From NCBI GenBank assembly GCA_022606425.2, contig JAHDVF020000223.1, forward strand, positions 655,501-719,500: a stretch of 64,000 bases of DNA, written 5' to 3'. Position numbers and translations under genes: made by a program. The notes under the pieces were generated by a model. It was not told the DNA's origin. It saw only the letters and a program-made list of their open reading frames with translations, and did no database searches. The stretch comes from Lepidostoma basale. Its lineage: Eukaryota > Arthropoda > Insecta > Trichoptera > Lepidostomatidae. How positions within the stretch are numbered: the stretch's first letter is position 1; each line of letters begins with the position of its first letter. Of this stretch, positions 1-10,405 are shown piece by piece.

Positions 1-259
1 TTCGGCAGGTACAGAATTAAGAGAAGGGCACGCCATCTGGGGGAAGATGTATGTCGGTAATCGTATTTATAGGATAAAATAATTGGAAAGCTTTCTTACC
101 TTCAGGGAAAGGATTTCTTTAGGCGAAAAATGACCGTTTTTATGGAAACGTGTATCGTTATATAGATTCTTAACCCTTGCTTTTGTACCGCAATGCTACG
201 TCAATTTTCGAGATTTCAAAATTCTATCTTTATCATAATCATTTTACTTCCGTTATTTA

Positions 260-838
260 ATTACAATGGGACGTGATATCTCCGAAGCTGTTCACCTGTG
301 CTTTGGAAGATATATTGAAAACTCTGGACTGGTTTGAACGTGGCCTCAACATAAATGGCGAGTGCATTTCCCACCTTCGCTTTGCAAACGACATTGTCAT
401 TCTTGCGGAATCTATGAGGGAACTCGAAGGCATGCTTAATGAACTGAACACAGCATCCAGACGAGTGGGTCTCGGAATGAATTTGGACAAGACGAAAGTC
501 ATGTATAATGAACATACTATCCCTAAATCAGTAACCGTCGATGGGTCGGCTCTCGAAGTGGTACAAGAATACACATATCTTGGCCAAATCATTCAATTAG
601 GTAGAGACAATTTCGAGAAAAAAGCCGATCGAAGAATTCAGTTGGGTTGGGCGGCCTTTGAAAAATAACGTCATGTTCTCACCTCTAAAATACCACAATG
701 CCTCAAGACTTAAGTCTTCAACCAGTGCGTCTTCCACGTCATAAAGCCAAGACATGGACACTGACGAAAGGTCTAGTCTACAGATTCAAAGTCACCCAAC
801 GTGCCATGGAAAGAGCCATGCTTGGAATAACATCTAGT
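260..838 (+). pseudogene. RTE-V type LINE reverse transcriptase fragment
   Basis: The open stretch 273-668 begins ISPKLFT, carries HLRFAND (the catalytic F/YADD box of RTE-clade reverse transcriptase with its second Asp changed to Asn), then MLNELNTASRRVGLGMN and YTYLGQII, and stops at TAA after LGWAAFEK. Past the stop, similarity continues in other frames to about 838 (VFNQCVF, then RAMERAMLGI). This is the palm/thumb-to-C-terminal junction of an endonuclease/reverse-transcriptase LINE. It lacks the endonuclease, the N-terminal RT blocks and the tail. The missing catalytic Asp and the frameshift indicate a dead copy. Confidence 0.85.
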
Positions 839-1277
839 AGCTCATTTTTATAATAGTGATGTATTTGGTTGTGTTGGTTGAAAATTCCATTATAAATCCA
901 TCCGTTCGAAATATCCGTTTTATTACATCTCCGATAACGTCGGTATGCGTGAGAGTAGGCAAGTACCTCGTCTTTTTCTTGAAACAAACGATTTTCACGA
1001 AAAGGCGCGCCTGACTCGACCCTTGAACGATGTACGTTTCATAGTTTCGTTATCATCTCACGTACTATGCTTTATTAACGAATTTTCGGACAATCCTCGT
1101 TTACAAATGATAAAATAAACTGTATTTATGATAAATCGTTTGGAAATATTGTTGGTCGCAGAGTCGTAAATCTTGAAACACATATATTTTAAATTCAAAG
1201 TTTGTCCTTCTAATAACGAATTTACGATCAACCATAAAGTACAAACATAATCCTGAAAATAATGGCATCCAAAAAAA

Positions 1278-2085
1278 TCCGTAATGATTAATATTAAACT
1301 TATTGAAAGCTAAGGCATTAAAACTGTGGAATTCCATAGTAATATGCCTAGGAAACTGAAAATTAATTTGTGTATAATCCACAAAATATTTCAAAAAACG
1401 GTGTAAATATATAATTATATTTTAATTGTATCTCAATAGAGACGAAGACGTAAACTGGAAACTGAACATGGATGATCAAGGTGTTTACAGGACTTATGAC
1501 CTGTCATTGGTTGGGTTAAGCGCACGCTTTATGTAATTACAACATTCCCCATTCCACCTTTGTTATTTGTGATCATGCATGACAAATTTTTGGAAGATGT
1601 ATATATACTTCAAAATCCATATTTATCTTCACGTGGCAGTTTCAGTCAGCCATCTATGTAGATTTGGTTGCACTAGTGAATTTTTTCAAGAATTAACCTA
1701 TACAACCGACCCACTAACGCCATCTATGGAGAATGATTTTCGGCATTTAGCAAACTACCTTATTAACACAATGTGAAGGCTGTTGACCAACATATTGTTA
1801 GAAGTCGCTAGGAGTATTATTCCATTCTATATGCCAAAGAATTTTGACCAGAATATTTGAAGACCAAATATTTGTGAATGTATACCTGTATACAAATCCT
1901 GGATTTACACCAAAGGGTGGTTAATTCAAATTAAAAAATATAATTATATATTTACACCTGAAGGTGAAGGTATCCTCCGAAACATGTCGGGTTTTTTTTA
2001 ATATTTTGTGGATTATAAACAAATCTTTTTTCAATTTCCTAAGATTATTATTTTATGAAATAAAACTCTGTTGTTCCACTAAGTA
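1278..2085. repeat. Family A palindromic element, split by a family B insertion
   Basis: The left part (to about 1425) has the family A landmarks CTAAGGCATTAAAACTG and GGAATTCCATAG and ends GGTGTAAATATATAATT. The right part (from about 1936) starts with the inverted copy of that sequence and carries the hammerhead-like module CTGAAGG-T-GAAGG-TAT-CCTCC-GAAACATGTC at 1965-1996. About 510 bases, including family B sequence, separate the arms. In the other family A copies the arms are separated by about 100 bases, so this copy was opened by a later insertion. Confidence 0.65.
1424..1590. repeat. Family B MITE, single arm
   Basis: The sequence matches one arm and the central spacer of the complete family B element at 19160-19470 (TCTCAATAGAGACGAAG, then CAAGGTGTTTACAGGACTT and CATTCCCCATTCCACC). 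The second arm is missing. A fragment of the far family B end (CTGGATTTACACC) lies near 1900-1915, which suggests that internal sequence was lost or replaced. Confidence 0.7.
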
Positions 2086-2094
2086 TATTTAATA

Positions 2095-2690
2095 AAGATA
2101 AAGGCCCTGGAACGATATCACCAACACTGCCTAAGTAGGATCCTTAAAGTGAAGTGACAGGACAAACGGACAAATGACAGCATACTCGTACTTGCTGAGG
2201 TCAATGTGACAAGTATTGAGGCTGCCATTATCCAAAAACAACTGCGCTAGGCTGGACACGTCGTTAGAATGCCTGAGGCAAGACTCCCAAGGAAGATTAT
2301 GTACTCTCAGCTTACTCAAGGAAAACGCTCACACGGTGGCCAGAGGAAGCGCTTTAGGGACTCCCTTAAAGGAAACCTACAAAAGACCGGCATCGACTGT
2401 GATTGCTGGGAAAAAACTGCAGAGGACAGATCTAGGTGGAGAACAGTAGTACATAAAGGCACACAAGACTCTGAAGCACAGCGTAGGGACGACGCCGCTG
2501 AGAGGAGGAGGAGGAGACCACTGGGAGACGGTGACGGCTCCACTACAGGCGCCTTCACCTGCCCCAGATGCCCCAGAATATGTGGGTCCATGATCGGGCT
2601 CTTCAGTCACATGCGGACCCACAACCGTGAAGGACAGTCTTCCTCGGACACGAGGGACAGCCGATGATGATGATTTAATAAACAGTATTT
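2095..2690 (+). pseudogene. RTE-like LINE 3' end with C2H2 zinc finger
   Basis: Reading across one frameshift gives LxRILKVKWQDKRTNDSILVL, QLRWAGHVVRMPEARLPRK, a basic stretch of EKTAEDRSRWR type, and a C-terminal finger CPRC-X12-HMRTH at about 2560-2622 (C-X2-C-X12-H-X3-H). The product ends at SR before TGATGATGATGA. Many metazoan RTE-like LINEs have a WAGHVxRM block followed by a C-terminal C2H2 finger, so the architecture is familiar. All reverse transcriptase motifs are missing. The open part 2269-2667 is intact for 132 residues, so this is one of the younger LINE scraps here. Confidence 0.8.
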
Positions 2691-2827
2691 TAATTCAAAC
2701 AAAAATCATAATTATGAAATTTCACAGCATTAATAAATCAATCAATTACAATTTCAAATTCACTAAAAATTAAACTATAATGTTTTAAATATAAATGTTG
2801 GAAAAAACGACCCGCGTGCTTTTCAAT

Positions 2828-2935
2828 GTGTACGAATGTAGAGGAAAGGAGAGTTATGTCAGAATAGAACGTGTGGCGAGCCATCCTCTCTGTCTACCCA
2901 TCCAGTGAAATGGCGTGATGATTAGTAAGTTATGT
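2828..2935 (+). pseudogene. RTE-T LINE 3' tail, very short
   Basis: Matches only the last hundred bases of the RTE-T consensus: the segment for CMNVEEAREVCQ, then GTGTGGCGAGCCATCC, TCTGTCTACCC and GAAATGGCGTGATGATTAG. It ends in a one-unit tail remnant. Upstream sequence from 2690 to 2827 is AT-rich and unassigned. Confidence 0.7.
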
Positions 2936-3597
2936 TCGGTGTTGAAATTTCTCAATAGGAGTTTATTGTAAATAATGAATATAAAGATTTATATTAATAA
3001 AGATTTTTTCCGTAATTTAAAATGTTTTGTTATAGCTATAAATCCAGTTCTTTTATAAATACATTTAAAAAAACTTTAGTTGAAAAATGAGAAAGAAAAT
3101 AAGTGATAGTTGTTTTATTCATATAGGAATTTTCAAACAAGTGTCAATGGCTATATCTACATATAGTCAGGAGTTTGAAGAATAAATATAGAGATAAAAG
3201 TTTACATGTAAGCCCTAATGAATAAAATGTAAAACATTAATGTAACTTAATTCTGTCTAACCCTAAAATAAAAACTTAAATACACACACGAATCCCCAAT
3301 TTCACCACCCGATAAGCAAGCTTTCAACTTGTCCAACTTGACAGATTAAGCATTTTCATTATTTGCGCGTAAAAATGTGGAAATATATATTTTTTTAAAT
3401 TTGTTAATTTTTTTAAGTAATTCCTTCTTTTTATATATAATACTATCGAACTAAAACTCGAGTCTATTGGATTAAAATATTTGACAAGATCTAGTGTAAG
3501 CGTAGCGTTGATGTATTCCGAGGGGCTGCATTTTTTAAATGAATATTCCTGCTTCCGAAATGTTCCCGTTACATCTCCCCTCTCCTCAATCCTAATT
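2936..3597. other. AT-rich stretch, nothing recognised
   Basis: No motif, LINE tail or inverted repeat was found here. A chance open frame on the minus strand (3324-3794) is low in complexity, runs into the inverted-repeat element that follows, and has no family resemblance. Confidence 0.5.
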
Positions 3598-4110
3598 ATA
3601 TCCCCTCCACCTTCATACATAACTCCACCCTTTTTAGTATATAAGTAACCACTTTGTTTTATTTTACTGTTAAAATTGTGTACAATGATAAACAACAATA
3701 AAATTGTGTCCCAAAAGGAAAGAAGAAGATGTTTCACAAAAAATAATCCATATTCCTGAATAAAAAATAGTATACCTTTTAGACCATCTACCACCCGTTG
3801 AGTAATATATTTCGGTATAAAATGCCGCGACCATGCGATAATCCATTAATTAAAAATGAAAAAAAAAAAATTGCTTGCCTAATATCGTAATCACGCTAAA
3901 ATGTCATTAATGGGGAAAACGAACATTTAACAGAGATTAACCGATTAAGAATTTTTCGTAACATATGATAAATAAATCCATCAATGATTTTAACATGTTT
4001 CAATGTCTTTGTCATTTATTCTAAATTAGCCTTCTCTTTGTATTGTGGTTTCATGTTTGAATAAATATAATTACACTTAGTATTACAACTCTTTATTTCA
4101 CTTAACACAA

Positions 4111-4140
4111 ACATGTTTCTGTTATAGCATAACCTATCAA
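4111..4140 (-). ncRNA. Hammerhead-like relic, family G
   Basis: On the minus strand: TTGATA, hairpin GGTTAT-GC-ATAAC, then (C to A) GAAAC and ATGTTT. The CUGANGA box is degraded (first C to T, GA lost), and GUC has become GUU. Kept as a relic because it matches the layout of the better copies. Confidence 0.4.
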
Positions 4141-4210
4141 TGTACACAATTTTAATAATAAAATAAAACCGAGTGGTCACTTATATACCTACTAAAAAGG
4201 GTGGAGTTAT

Positions 4211-4644
4211 CAAATCAAATCAAATCAGTTTATTTCATTAATAAACATTACAAAATTAATTTTTAAGGCATCTTTTGAGAACAGGTAAAATAATATATTG
4301 TGTATAACAGAAACGCATGAGAAATGGTTCGACATTAGGAAGACAGGATACTCTCCAGAATGAAGAGTATTTGCCTTCTTTACTAATACGAAAAACGTCG
4401 AAAGGGGACCGCGTTCAGCAGATTAATTGCTTTTTTCACTGATGTCACCAGAGGCAGGTTGGTTCTGGCGACCAGTAGGTAAAACAATCTATGCTGTCGC
4501 TGTCGGAGATATCTATCAGGGACAAAAAGACCAACACCCTCTAGCACGGCCGAGTTCTCGAAATATCCCCCGATTAATTTAAAGAAATAGGTTATTAGAT
4601 GCCCATCTCTTTGAAGCTGTAAAGAATTGGTATATTATGTATAA
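4211..4644 (-). pseudogene. Jockey/CR1-like LINE 3' end
   Basis: On the minus strand it matches the C-terminal part of the longer copy at 31014-31830 (LITxxF.LIGGYFENSAVLE, RYLRQRQHR, ARTNLPLV) with stops, and ends in TGATTTGATTTGATTTG. It is flanked by AGTTAT at 4205-4210 and 4645-4650. It sits inside the right arm of the inverted-repeat element and so is the younger insertion. Confidence 0.8.
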
Positions 4645-4671
4645 AGTTATATATAAAGGTGGAGGGGATAT

Positions 4672-5603
4672 GTAAGCGGAGCTTTTAATTTACTCTTTGC
4701 TAAACGCGCAAAAAGATTTTCAAATATCTCAACAAGTCAAATAAAAATTAAACTTTTATTTGTTCTGGCAGAATAACGTCTATCGGAACTTAAAGGTTCC
4801 TGGCCACTCGCAACATCGAGATATAAGTACGAGAAATAAAGTTGGGAACTAAGAGAAAGAGCCGATAGCTACTATCATTTCAATTACAACTTGCGCTGCT
4901 AACTCCCCCAAGAAATCCTCCGACAACGAAATGAAGATTTGTAACAAAACAGGGGTAGTTTTTCATATCTCTCAAATTGCTTGTAATGAATTTGCGAAAT
5001 TTGGATTCATTGAGATTTATGACGACAGATTAATTAGTTCAATTTAAAAGGTTCACTCACAAGACGCGCTGTTACTCGGAACTGCTCGGAATAAAGTGCC
5101 TACAAATTAAAATTAAAATATATTTCGCACTGAAATGATAAATTTCGTTTTAATTTTGAAAATAATTAATGGTCGTTAACCCTTCACTGGCGTACTTCTA
5201 CCCAGATAAAGCAAAATATATTCAAAATCTAATAAATAAATTTCAAATCAAAGTTCTTTTTAAAATGTAGTCATAATAAAATCATACATTTTACGTTTCA
5301 TTTGGCAAAAATAAATTACCGTATTTTACGGACCATAAGATATTATAAAAATTAATTTTTAGAAAAAAAATATGTTATATTATCTATCAATTTTTTTTTA
5401 ATATTTTGGACGATAAGACGCGTCGGACTATAAGTCGCACGATAATTTTTGGTTGAATTTTCAGAGTAAAAAAATGTGTGTTTCATGGTCCTAAAAATAT
5501 GGTTCTAGTCTCACCGTGTACCCTATAGATTTGATAGATTGACTATTAAATTACATACGCCATATTATAATACATTTTCTATGAATAATATTATCCAAAC
5601 ATA
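4672..5603. other. Low-copy sequence, no feature recognised
   Basis: The first 400 bases are less AT-biased than their surroundings (CTTATCGGAACTTAAAGG, AACTCCCCCAAGAAATCC) and match nothing else in the window, so they may be old unique intergenic or intronic DNA. The remainder is AT-rich. There is no open frame with family features. Confidence 0.4.
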
Positions 5604-6007
5604 GATGAATGTGTGGATGGATACTCTGTGCATGATAGAGTGTTGAATGAAAATATAAAAAGTGAATGCCGTGCGAATAATGGTGTTATGAACAAAATAA
5701 TGAAAGGATCATTAAGATGGTTTGAACATATGGAAAGAATGAATGAAGAAAGAATGGTAAAAAAAATTATATGTTACCGATGTATAATAAATGGAACTAG
5801 AAATAAAGGAAGATCGAGGAAAACGTGGCACGATCAATTAATCAAATATTGAATGTCGGGCATGTGAGAAGTCAGAGAAATCGACGCGCGTGCATGACAC
5901 GATGTTAAGAAATCTACAGAAATACGTCAGGAAAGAAAAGTGTGACAGTCTATTCTTTCTGCCTACCTCTTCGGGGAGACAGCGTGATGGTAAGTTAGTT
6001 AGTTAGG
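5604..6007 (+). pseudogene. RTE-T LINE 3' end
   Basis: Begins at the CMYSVxDRV region, reads SLRWFEHMERMNEERMVKKI, then breaks frame before GRSRKTWHDQ and stops. The nucleotide match continues through the RACMTRCMN and QSILSAY codons to GACAGCGTGATGG, followed by a (TTAG)n tail at about 5992-6007. This is a truncated dead copy. Confidence 0.85.
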
Positions 6008-6114
6008 TCGTTTTTTCTATAAACTGTATTTTTGTAATATTTAGATGTTGTAAATAAAGAAAATAAGTGTCGAAAAGACAAATAAACCAACAACTAGAAA
6101 CTCCTGGATACAGA

Positions 6115-6190
6115 AAGGACAAGACAAGGGAAGAGTGGAGGAAAATGGAAGAGGTTTATATCCAGCAGTGAAGCGAAGAAGTCTGAATCG
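6115..6190 (+). pseudogene. RTE-V type LINE tail scrap
   Basis: Reads KDKTREEWRKMEEVYIQQ, matching the last residues of RTE-V (DR..W..MEEAYVQQW). Only about 75 bases are recognisable. Confidence 0.5.
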
Positions 6191-6294
6191 CTTCATATGC
6201 CTATATCATATTATACCATACTTTGTGTTGTAGATGTTTTATGTTTTTTTATGTATCATATGTATCATAATTGTTATGTTTTTTTTATGTATCA

Positions 6295-6325
6295 CTGCAG
6301 AAGGACCTGTTATCTGAAACATGTT
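6295..6325 (+). ncRNA. Hammerhead-like relic
   Basis: CTGCAGA, extra A, hairpin GGA...TCT, GAAAC, ATGTT. It differs from the core in A6 (C here), and GUC has become GUU. Flanking sequence is AT-rich with no clear partner arm. Confidence 0.4.
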
Positions 6326-6335
6326 TGATATGTTA

Positions 6336-7077
6336 TTTTAATTTATTTTAAAAGTTAGTGTTGTAAATACATAGTACCTATATAAAAAAGAAAAAGACAA
6401 ATATGACAGATTCCTATTAAATTAATAAGTGTGTTAAAATAATCATTAAACCTATTAAATTAATAATATCTGAAACATTGTAACAGTTTATTGATCTATA
6501 CGTTTTAATAGTTTTCAATTTGTTATGAATAGCAGAAACAATTGAAATCTAAGTTGGCATTAACTTCGTACTAGAAATACACCAGGGAGTACAGAGCGTG
6601 GGGCCACGTACGAATTGACCACAAGTAACCACATACTGACAGAGTTCATGATAACTTTCAAATACAATTCAATACTTTGTTTATACAACAAAGTTCAAGC
6701 ATATTAAACGGCTCAAATATTTATATCACCCCTGCTTTCAAGAAACTTTAGAAAATACGTAAGAAAAACAATTGGCCTTAGAACCGCAAACTCCGGGGAA
6801 AAGTAAAACCTTAACGTTAAATTGAAAACATAAACGTACGGATCTCGTATCCTTTTGGTGATTTATTTTAGTTTCATAACTTTAATAAACGTTAGAATTT
6901 TCTAGTATTAAAATGAAATCGGTACTTTGCAATAGATCTACTCATCAAATTACAAATGAGAATATTTCGATGTTACGTACTTACCATCTTGCTCTACGAT
7001 ATGAAAACATAGACCTTGACAAGGTTTTCAATAAAAGTCTGGATGCATTTGAAATATGGATATACAAACAAACAAAC
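6336..7077. other. AT-rich stretch without recognised genes
   Basis: Nothing matches the repeat families. A chance 63-codon frame at 6913-7104 ends in the neighbouring LINE and shows no domain. Confidence 0.4.
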
Positions 7078-7575
7078 CAAAACGCCGCTTCTCCGCAGGG
7101 TTAAGCAGAGAGAATGGACCGCCACACTACTCTATCCTGGCATACCTCTCTACCTTCCTCCAAATTCATACAACGAGTCATACAAGCACGTCGATTCTTC
7201 CGACTTCTTAAATGACCAACCTTTAAAATTTGATTAATGTGGTCATGCCATGTTTTCCTCGGTCTGCCTCGACTCCGTACTCCATTAATATCATTAACGT
7301 ATACTTTCTTAACCATTCTTTCTCCATCCATGCGCTCCATATGTCTTTCATAATTTTGTTCATAATACCTTCTTCCGCTCTACATTCCTCTCTTATATCA
7401 GCATTTGAAATTCTGTCGTTTATCGTTCTTATACACATACGTCTTAGGGACCTTATCTCTACCGCATTTATTCTGCTCTCATCCTTCTTCTGCTAGTTCC
7501 ATGCTTCGCTTCCATACATTAGGGTTGAGATCAGAGCTCCATTGTGAACGGCCGTTTTCGCTTTCATTGAAAGGG
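7078..7575 (-). pseudogene. RTE-T LINE 3' end
   Basis: On the minus strand it starts near the KAKTAVHNGALI codons (7575), passes LMYGSEAWN, the TINDRISNADIREEC region and MERMDGERMVKKVYVNDINGVRSRGRPRKTW in broken frames, and ends at VVWRSILSA. The TTAG tail is replaced by a GTTT-like run at about 7060-7078. Confidence 0.85.
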
Positions 7576-7719
7576 ACAAAAAGAGTCATAAACGAGGAAG
7601 TATTAATTATAATACGTACTACCTCGTTTGTGACTCGTTCTGTTTATTATATGTTAAAAGTTATAGAATAAAGAAAGGAAAATAAATTGTCTAATAAGCT
7701 AATATAAAAAAAGATTAAT

Positions 7720-7764
7720 TGTATACAGTAATTGTGTTCAAACGACCTGTAGCATACAAAAAAA
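7720..7764 (+). repeat. SINE 3' end fragment
   Basis: GTATACAGTAATTG, then TTCAAACGACCTGTAGCATAC matches the 3' end of the tRNA-derived SINE copies near 55.3 and 60.4 kb. The tRNA-like head is absent. Confidence 0.55.
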
Positions 7765-7873
7765 CTGGAATACTTTGGGCAGATTTTACGTGGAAAAATT
7801 AACGGAAAACTAAGTAGAGGGAGAATAAGAAAATCTTATCTAAAAAATAACGTGAATGGTTCATTAAATAGTC

Positions 7874-8025
7874 TATTGTTTTGGCCGAAACACTATGATA
7901 CTTAGACATAATTAATATTTTAAATTTAAAACGCTGTTAATGGTATCATAATTATTGTTTATTTTTTATTTTTCGCGGCAGCTGTTTCGCCAATAAATTT
8001 TAGCATCATCAGGTAGTACAATATT
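7874..8025 (-). repeat. Family D repeat, single arm with hammerhead-like core
   Basis: The terminal motif GGCCGAAACACTATGATAC is followed by a core on the minus strand (7976-8012): CTGATGA, extra T, hairpin GCTAA...TTGGC, GAAA, CAGCTG, CC. The cleavage triplet GUC has become GCC, so this copy should be inactive even if the family once was active. No inverted partner arm is present. Confidence 0.6.
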
Positions 8026-8689
8026 TTTTTCGTTTATGTGGAGAGTTTTGGAGAAATTTAAATAGGCATTTTAAAGACATCGACATAAATTAGAACCAAC
8101 CAATTTTATGTTATATGCGATTAAGTGATGCATAAAGAGTCAAAAATCGTAATATTTTTTTCCATTATCACCAAGAAGTGTGCAGCATTTACTGATAAAT
8201 AAATAAAAATTAATAAAACTGCAATAAAACGAACGTTTTATAATGTATTTATGTAATATGTATTTATAATATGATGCTGAAAATTTATATTCGGATTTTC
8301 AAGTACATTCCTGAAATTTTGTTATTATCATAAAATGTCGGCGGGTCAAACAAATATAAATTATGTTGAGATACTGCTAGTAACTGCATATCATATTTTC
8401 TATGACCACAGACTCGACAAAGTACAAGCGACATATACTTTCGAAAATGTACGATCCTCTTCCTCCGCGAAGTGCTAGTCCAGAGAGGAATTTCGCGGTT
8501 AGTGAAATATGAAATTCGTTTTCAAGTCAAGTATGCGAGGCACCCGAGCGAAAGATTCACACTAGAGCTACTCGTGAACCAGTGAAAACGTTTTCCATCC
8601 AGATACGTATCCGCTTCCTAGATTGGTTACGGAAACTCAAATAAATATTTGTGAGCAATACCTTTTAGCTAGTATTGCTTCTAATAAAT
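8026..8689. other. Unique intergenic sequence
   Basis: Contains a less AT-rich block at about 8440-8640 (CTCCGCGAAGTGCTAGTCC, GGCACCCGAGCGAAAG) with no repeat match and no credible open frame. It could be non-coding unique DNA; no function can be assigned. Confidence 0.35.
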
Positions 8690-9300
8690 ATATAATGACT
8701 AACATACTCACTAACCATCACGCTGTTTCTCCGGAGGGATAGACAGAGAGGATGGATAGCTACATTGTTATATTCTGACATAACTCATCTACATTCACAG
8801 ATCGTGACATGCACGCTCGTCGATTGTTCCTACTTCGTACATGGCCGCCTTTCAGTAATTGATTAATTTGGTCATGCCATGTCTTCCTTGGCCTTCCTTC
8901 TTTTCCATTCACACTATTTACACATATATTTTTTTACCATTCTTCCTTCATCCATTCGTTCCATGTGTCCAAACCATCTTATTAACCCTTTCTTAATTTT
9001 ATTCCGGTAGCAGACAAATGTCTTGGCTGCGAAACGTGAGGGAGTGGACCGGCATCAGAAGTGTGATGGAACTGTTCCGAGCGGACAGGGACAGGTTCGC
9101 CGAGGTGATCGCCAACGTTGGGGGGACCCGACAGGGCACATGAAGAAGAAGAATTTTATTTATCACGCTTTCATCGGCCATATAATTCCTTTCTTACTTC
9201 ATCATTCAATATTCTATCATACTCGGTTTTTCCGCACATTCTTCTTTGTGACCTCACTTCTTGAACTCTATCATAATAATGTGTTAAATAAATAAACTAA
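8690..9300 (-). pseudogene. RTE-T LINE 3' end, interrupted at 9004-9151
   Basis: The minus-strand copy begins after TTAG-like tail remnants at 8695-8715, passes the GKRRKAKEDMA and NGRMKEEWxKK positions and reaches the HMERM region at 8960. It is split by an RTE-G tail, and older sequence resumes at 9152 through the CMIEYxxxSNIxRRV-like region to about 9295. The nine-base AATTTTATT duplicated on both sides shows that the split is an insertion. Confidence 0.75.
9004..9151 (+). pseudogene. RTE-G LINE tail inserted with 9-base duplication
   Basis: Translates as RQMSWLRNVREWTGIRS, VMELFRADRDRFAEVIANVGGTRQGT and ends GAAGAAGAAG. Flanked by AATTTTATT at 8995-9003 and 9152-9160. Only the last 40 residues are present. 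One residue pair is lost (ADRDR against AAQDRDR). It inserted into an existing RTE-T copy on the opposite strand. Confidence 0.9.
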
Positions 9301-9500
9301 CTAACTGACCACCACGCCGTCTCTCCGAAGGGGTTGGCAGAAATAATGGATCGCCACACAGTTCTTTCCTGTCCCCACGACATTTAATATTTGATTACTT
9401 TGATTATGTCACGTTCTCCTCGGTTTTCCCTCATAGACATTTACATAAACTTTCTTTACCATTCTTTCAATGTGTCCAAACCAACTCAATGATATTTTTG
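9297..9500 (-). pseudogene. RTE-T LINE 3' end
   Basis: The tail AACTAACTAACTGACC is followed by CACGCCGTCTCTCCG, the VWRSIISANP codons and, after a deletion of the RACMTRCMN segment, the KTWHDQ and VNVYE..MVKK positions, ending near the HIERM codons. It abuts the previous copy head to tail on the same strand. Confidence 0.75.
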
Positions 9501-10084
9501 CAAAAAACAATTATTTGTATATCAACCTGTATACAAGTGGGCGTATACACTCATTGTGTGATAAATGGCAATCTAGAGATTATAGGACTTAATTGTGTTT
9601 TGATCCATTGCAGTATATTTACCTTAGCGAGAGAATAACTTCGGGAAATAGAGCTCTAAAACTTTAGTAGGTTATTGCGAACAACAATGTCCGTAGAGAG
9701 CACCCCTAAAATCCGGCGGCGGCTTTAGGGTGGCAGTATAAAATACGGGGGTTGATGGTCCGTGTCCCGAAGACAATACGTGTGTAAACATAATTGAAAA
9801 ACGTGACTACCTTTTCGCGAAGAAGACACGAAAATATACTTACCTTTTTTGTGGGACCGGGAATTTTGGGATCGTTAACACAATAGTATCACACAATGGG
9901 TTAAAAACAGGCTATTAAAAGTTTATAATACAATCTTATACAAAACATTCACGCCATTCAAGTGAAATAATGAACCTTTGTGAACTTTACGTACTATTTT
10001 ATATATTTACGCAGGATTGTAATATAAATTAAAACAATCGTAGAAAAATTATTCACATCACTAGGTGGAGCGATGCTATTGTGC
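9501..10084. other. Unassigned sequence with a GC-rich hairpin and TATA-like box
   Basis: CCCTAAA at about 9705 and TTTAGGG at about 9730 can pair around a GGCGGCGG loop, followed by GTATAAAATAC at 9738. A strong splice-donor-like AAAAGGTAAGTAT lies on the minus strand at about 9839-9852. Partial family B end sequence (GTATACAAG) is present near 9530. I cannot tie these to a gene. Confidence 0.25.
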
Positions 10085-10108
10085 GGACGGCGGGTAGGGC
10101 CTGGAAAA

Positions 10109-10151
<43 letters not shown>

Positions 10152-10405
10152 AAGGAAGAATAGTAAAAAATATATACGTTAACCATGTGAATGGATACCG
10201 AGGGAAACGTGGGATGACCAAATTAATCGAGTTTCAAAGGTAAGCCATGTTGGAAGTCAAAAGAATCGACGTGCCTGTGTCACTGTATGAATGTGGAGAA
10301 ATCTAGAGAGGTGTGTCAGAATCGAGTAGTGTGTCAGGATCGAGTAGAGTGGCGGTTTAATCGCTCTGCCTACTCCTTCGGGGAAACAGCGTGATGGTTG
10401 GTTTT
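10085..10405 (+). pseudogene. RTE-T LINE 3' end with internal GA expansion
   Basis: Frames are broken, but GRIVKNIYVNHVNGYRGKRG, HVGSQKNRRACVT and the SAYSFGETA codons are visible, ending GATGGTTGG. A (GA)n run replaces the codons between RWFGHMERM and DEGR. A short local duplication (GTGTGTCAG...GAGTAG) lies at about 10311-10350. Confidence 0.8.
10113..10148. repeat. (GA)n microsatellite
   Basis: About 18 uninterrupted GA units within the RTE-T copy, probably expanded from its GAGAATGGA-like sequence. Confidence 0.95.

Larger units (their letters stand above)
3598..4671. mobile_element. MITE-like element with about 95-base inverted arms, interrupted by a LINE
   Basis: The left arm 3598-3695 (ATATCCCCTCCACCTTC, AACTCCACCCTTTTTAGTA, GTGTACAATGATA) is repeated in reverse complement as 4132-4210 plus 4651-4671. 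The 434-base gap in the right arm is a Jockey-like LINE flanked by AGTTAT duplications. Without it the element would be about 640 bases. The interior contains AT-rich sequence and a family G relic near 4020-4140. No transposase is visible, so it is probably non-autonomous. Confidence 0.7.

Noticed and set aside
2316..2622. Minus-strand frames over the zinc-finger LINE end
   Set aside because: Shadows of the plus-strand frame, which carries the WAGHVVRM and C2H2 motifs.
3324..3794. 156-codon minus-strand frame as a membrane protein gene
   Set aside because: Hydrophobic only because the DNA is AT-rich; it overlaps the inverted arm of a MITE-like element and has no family resemblance.
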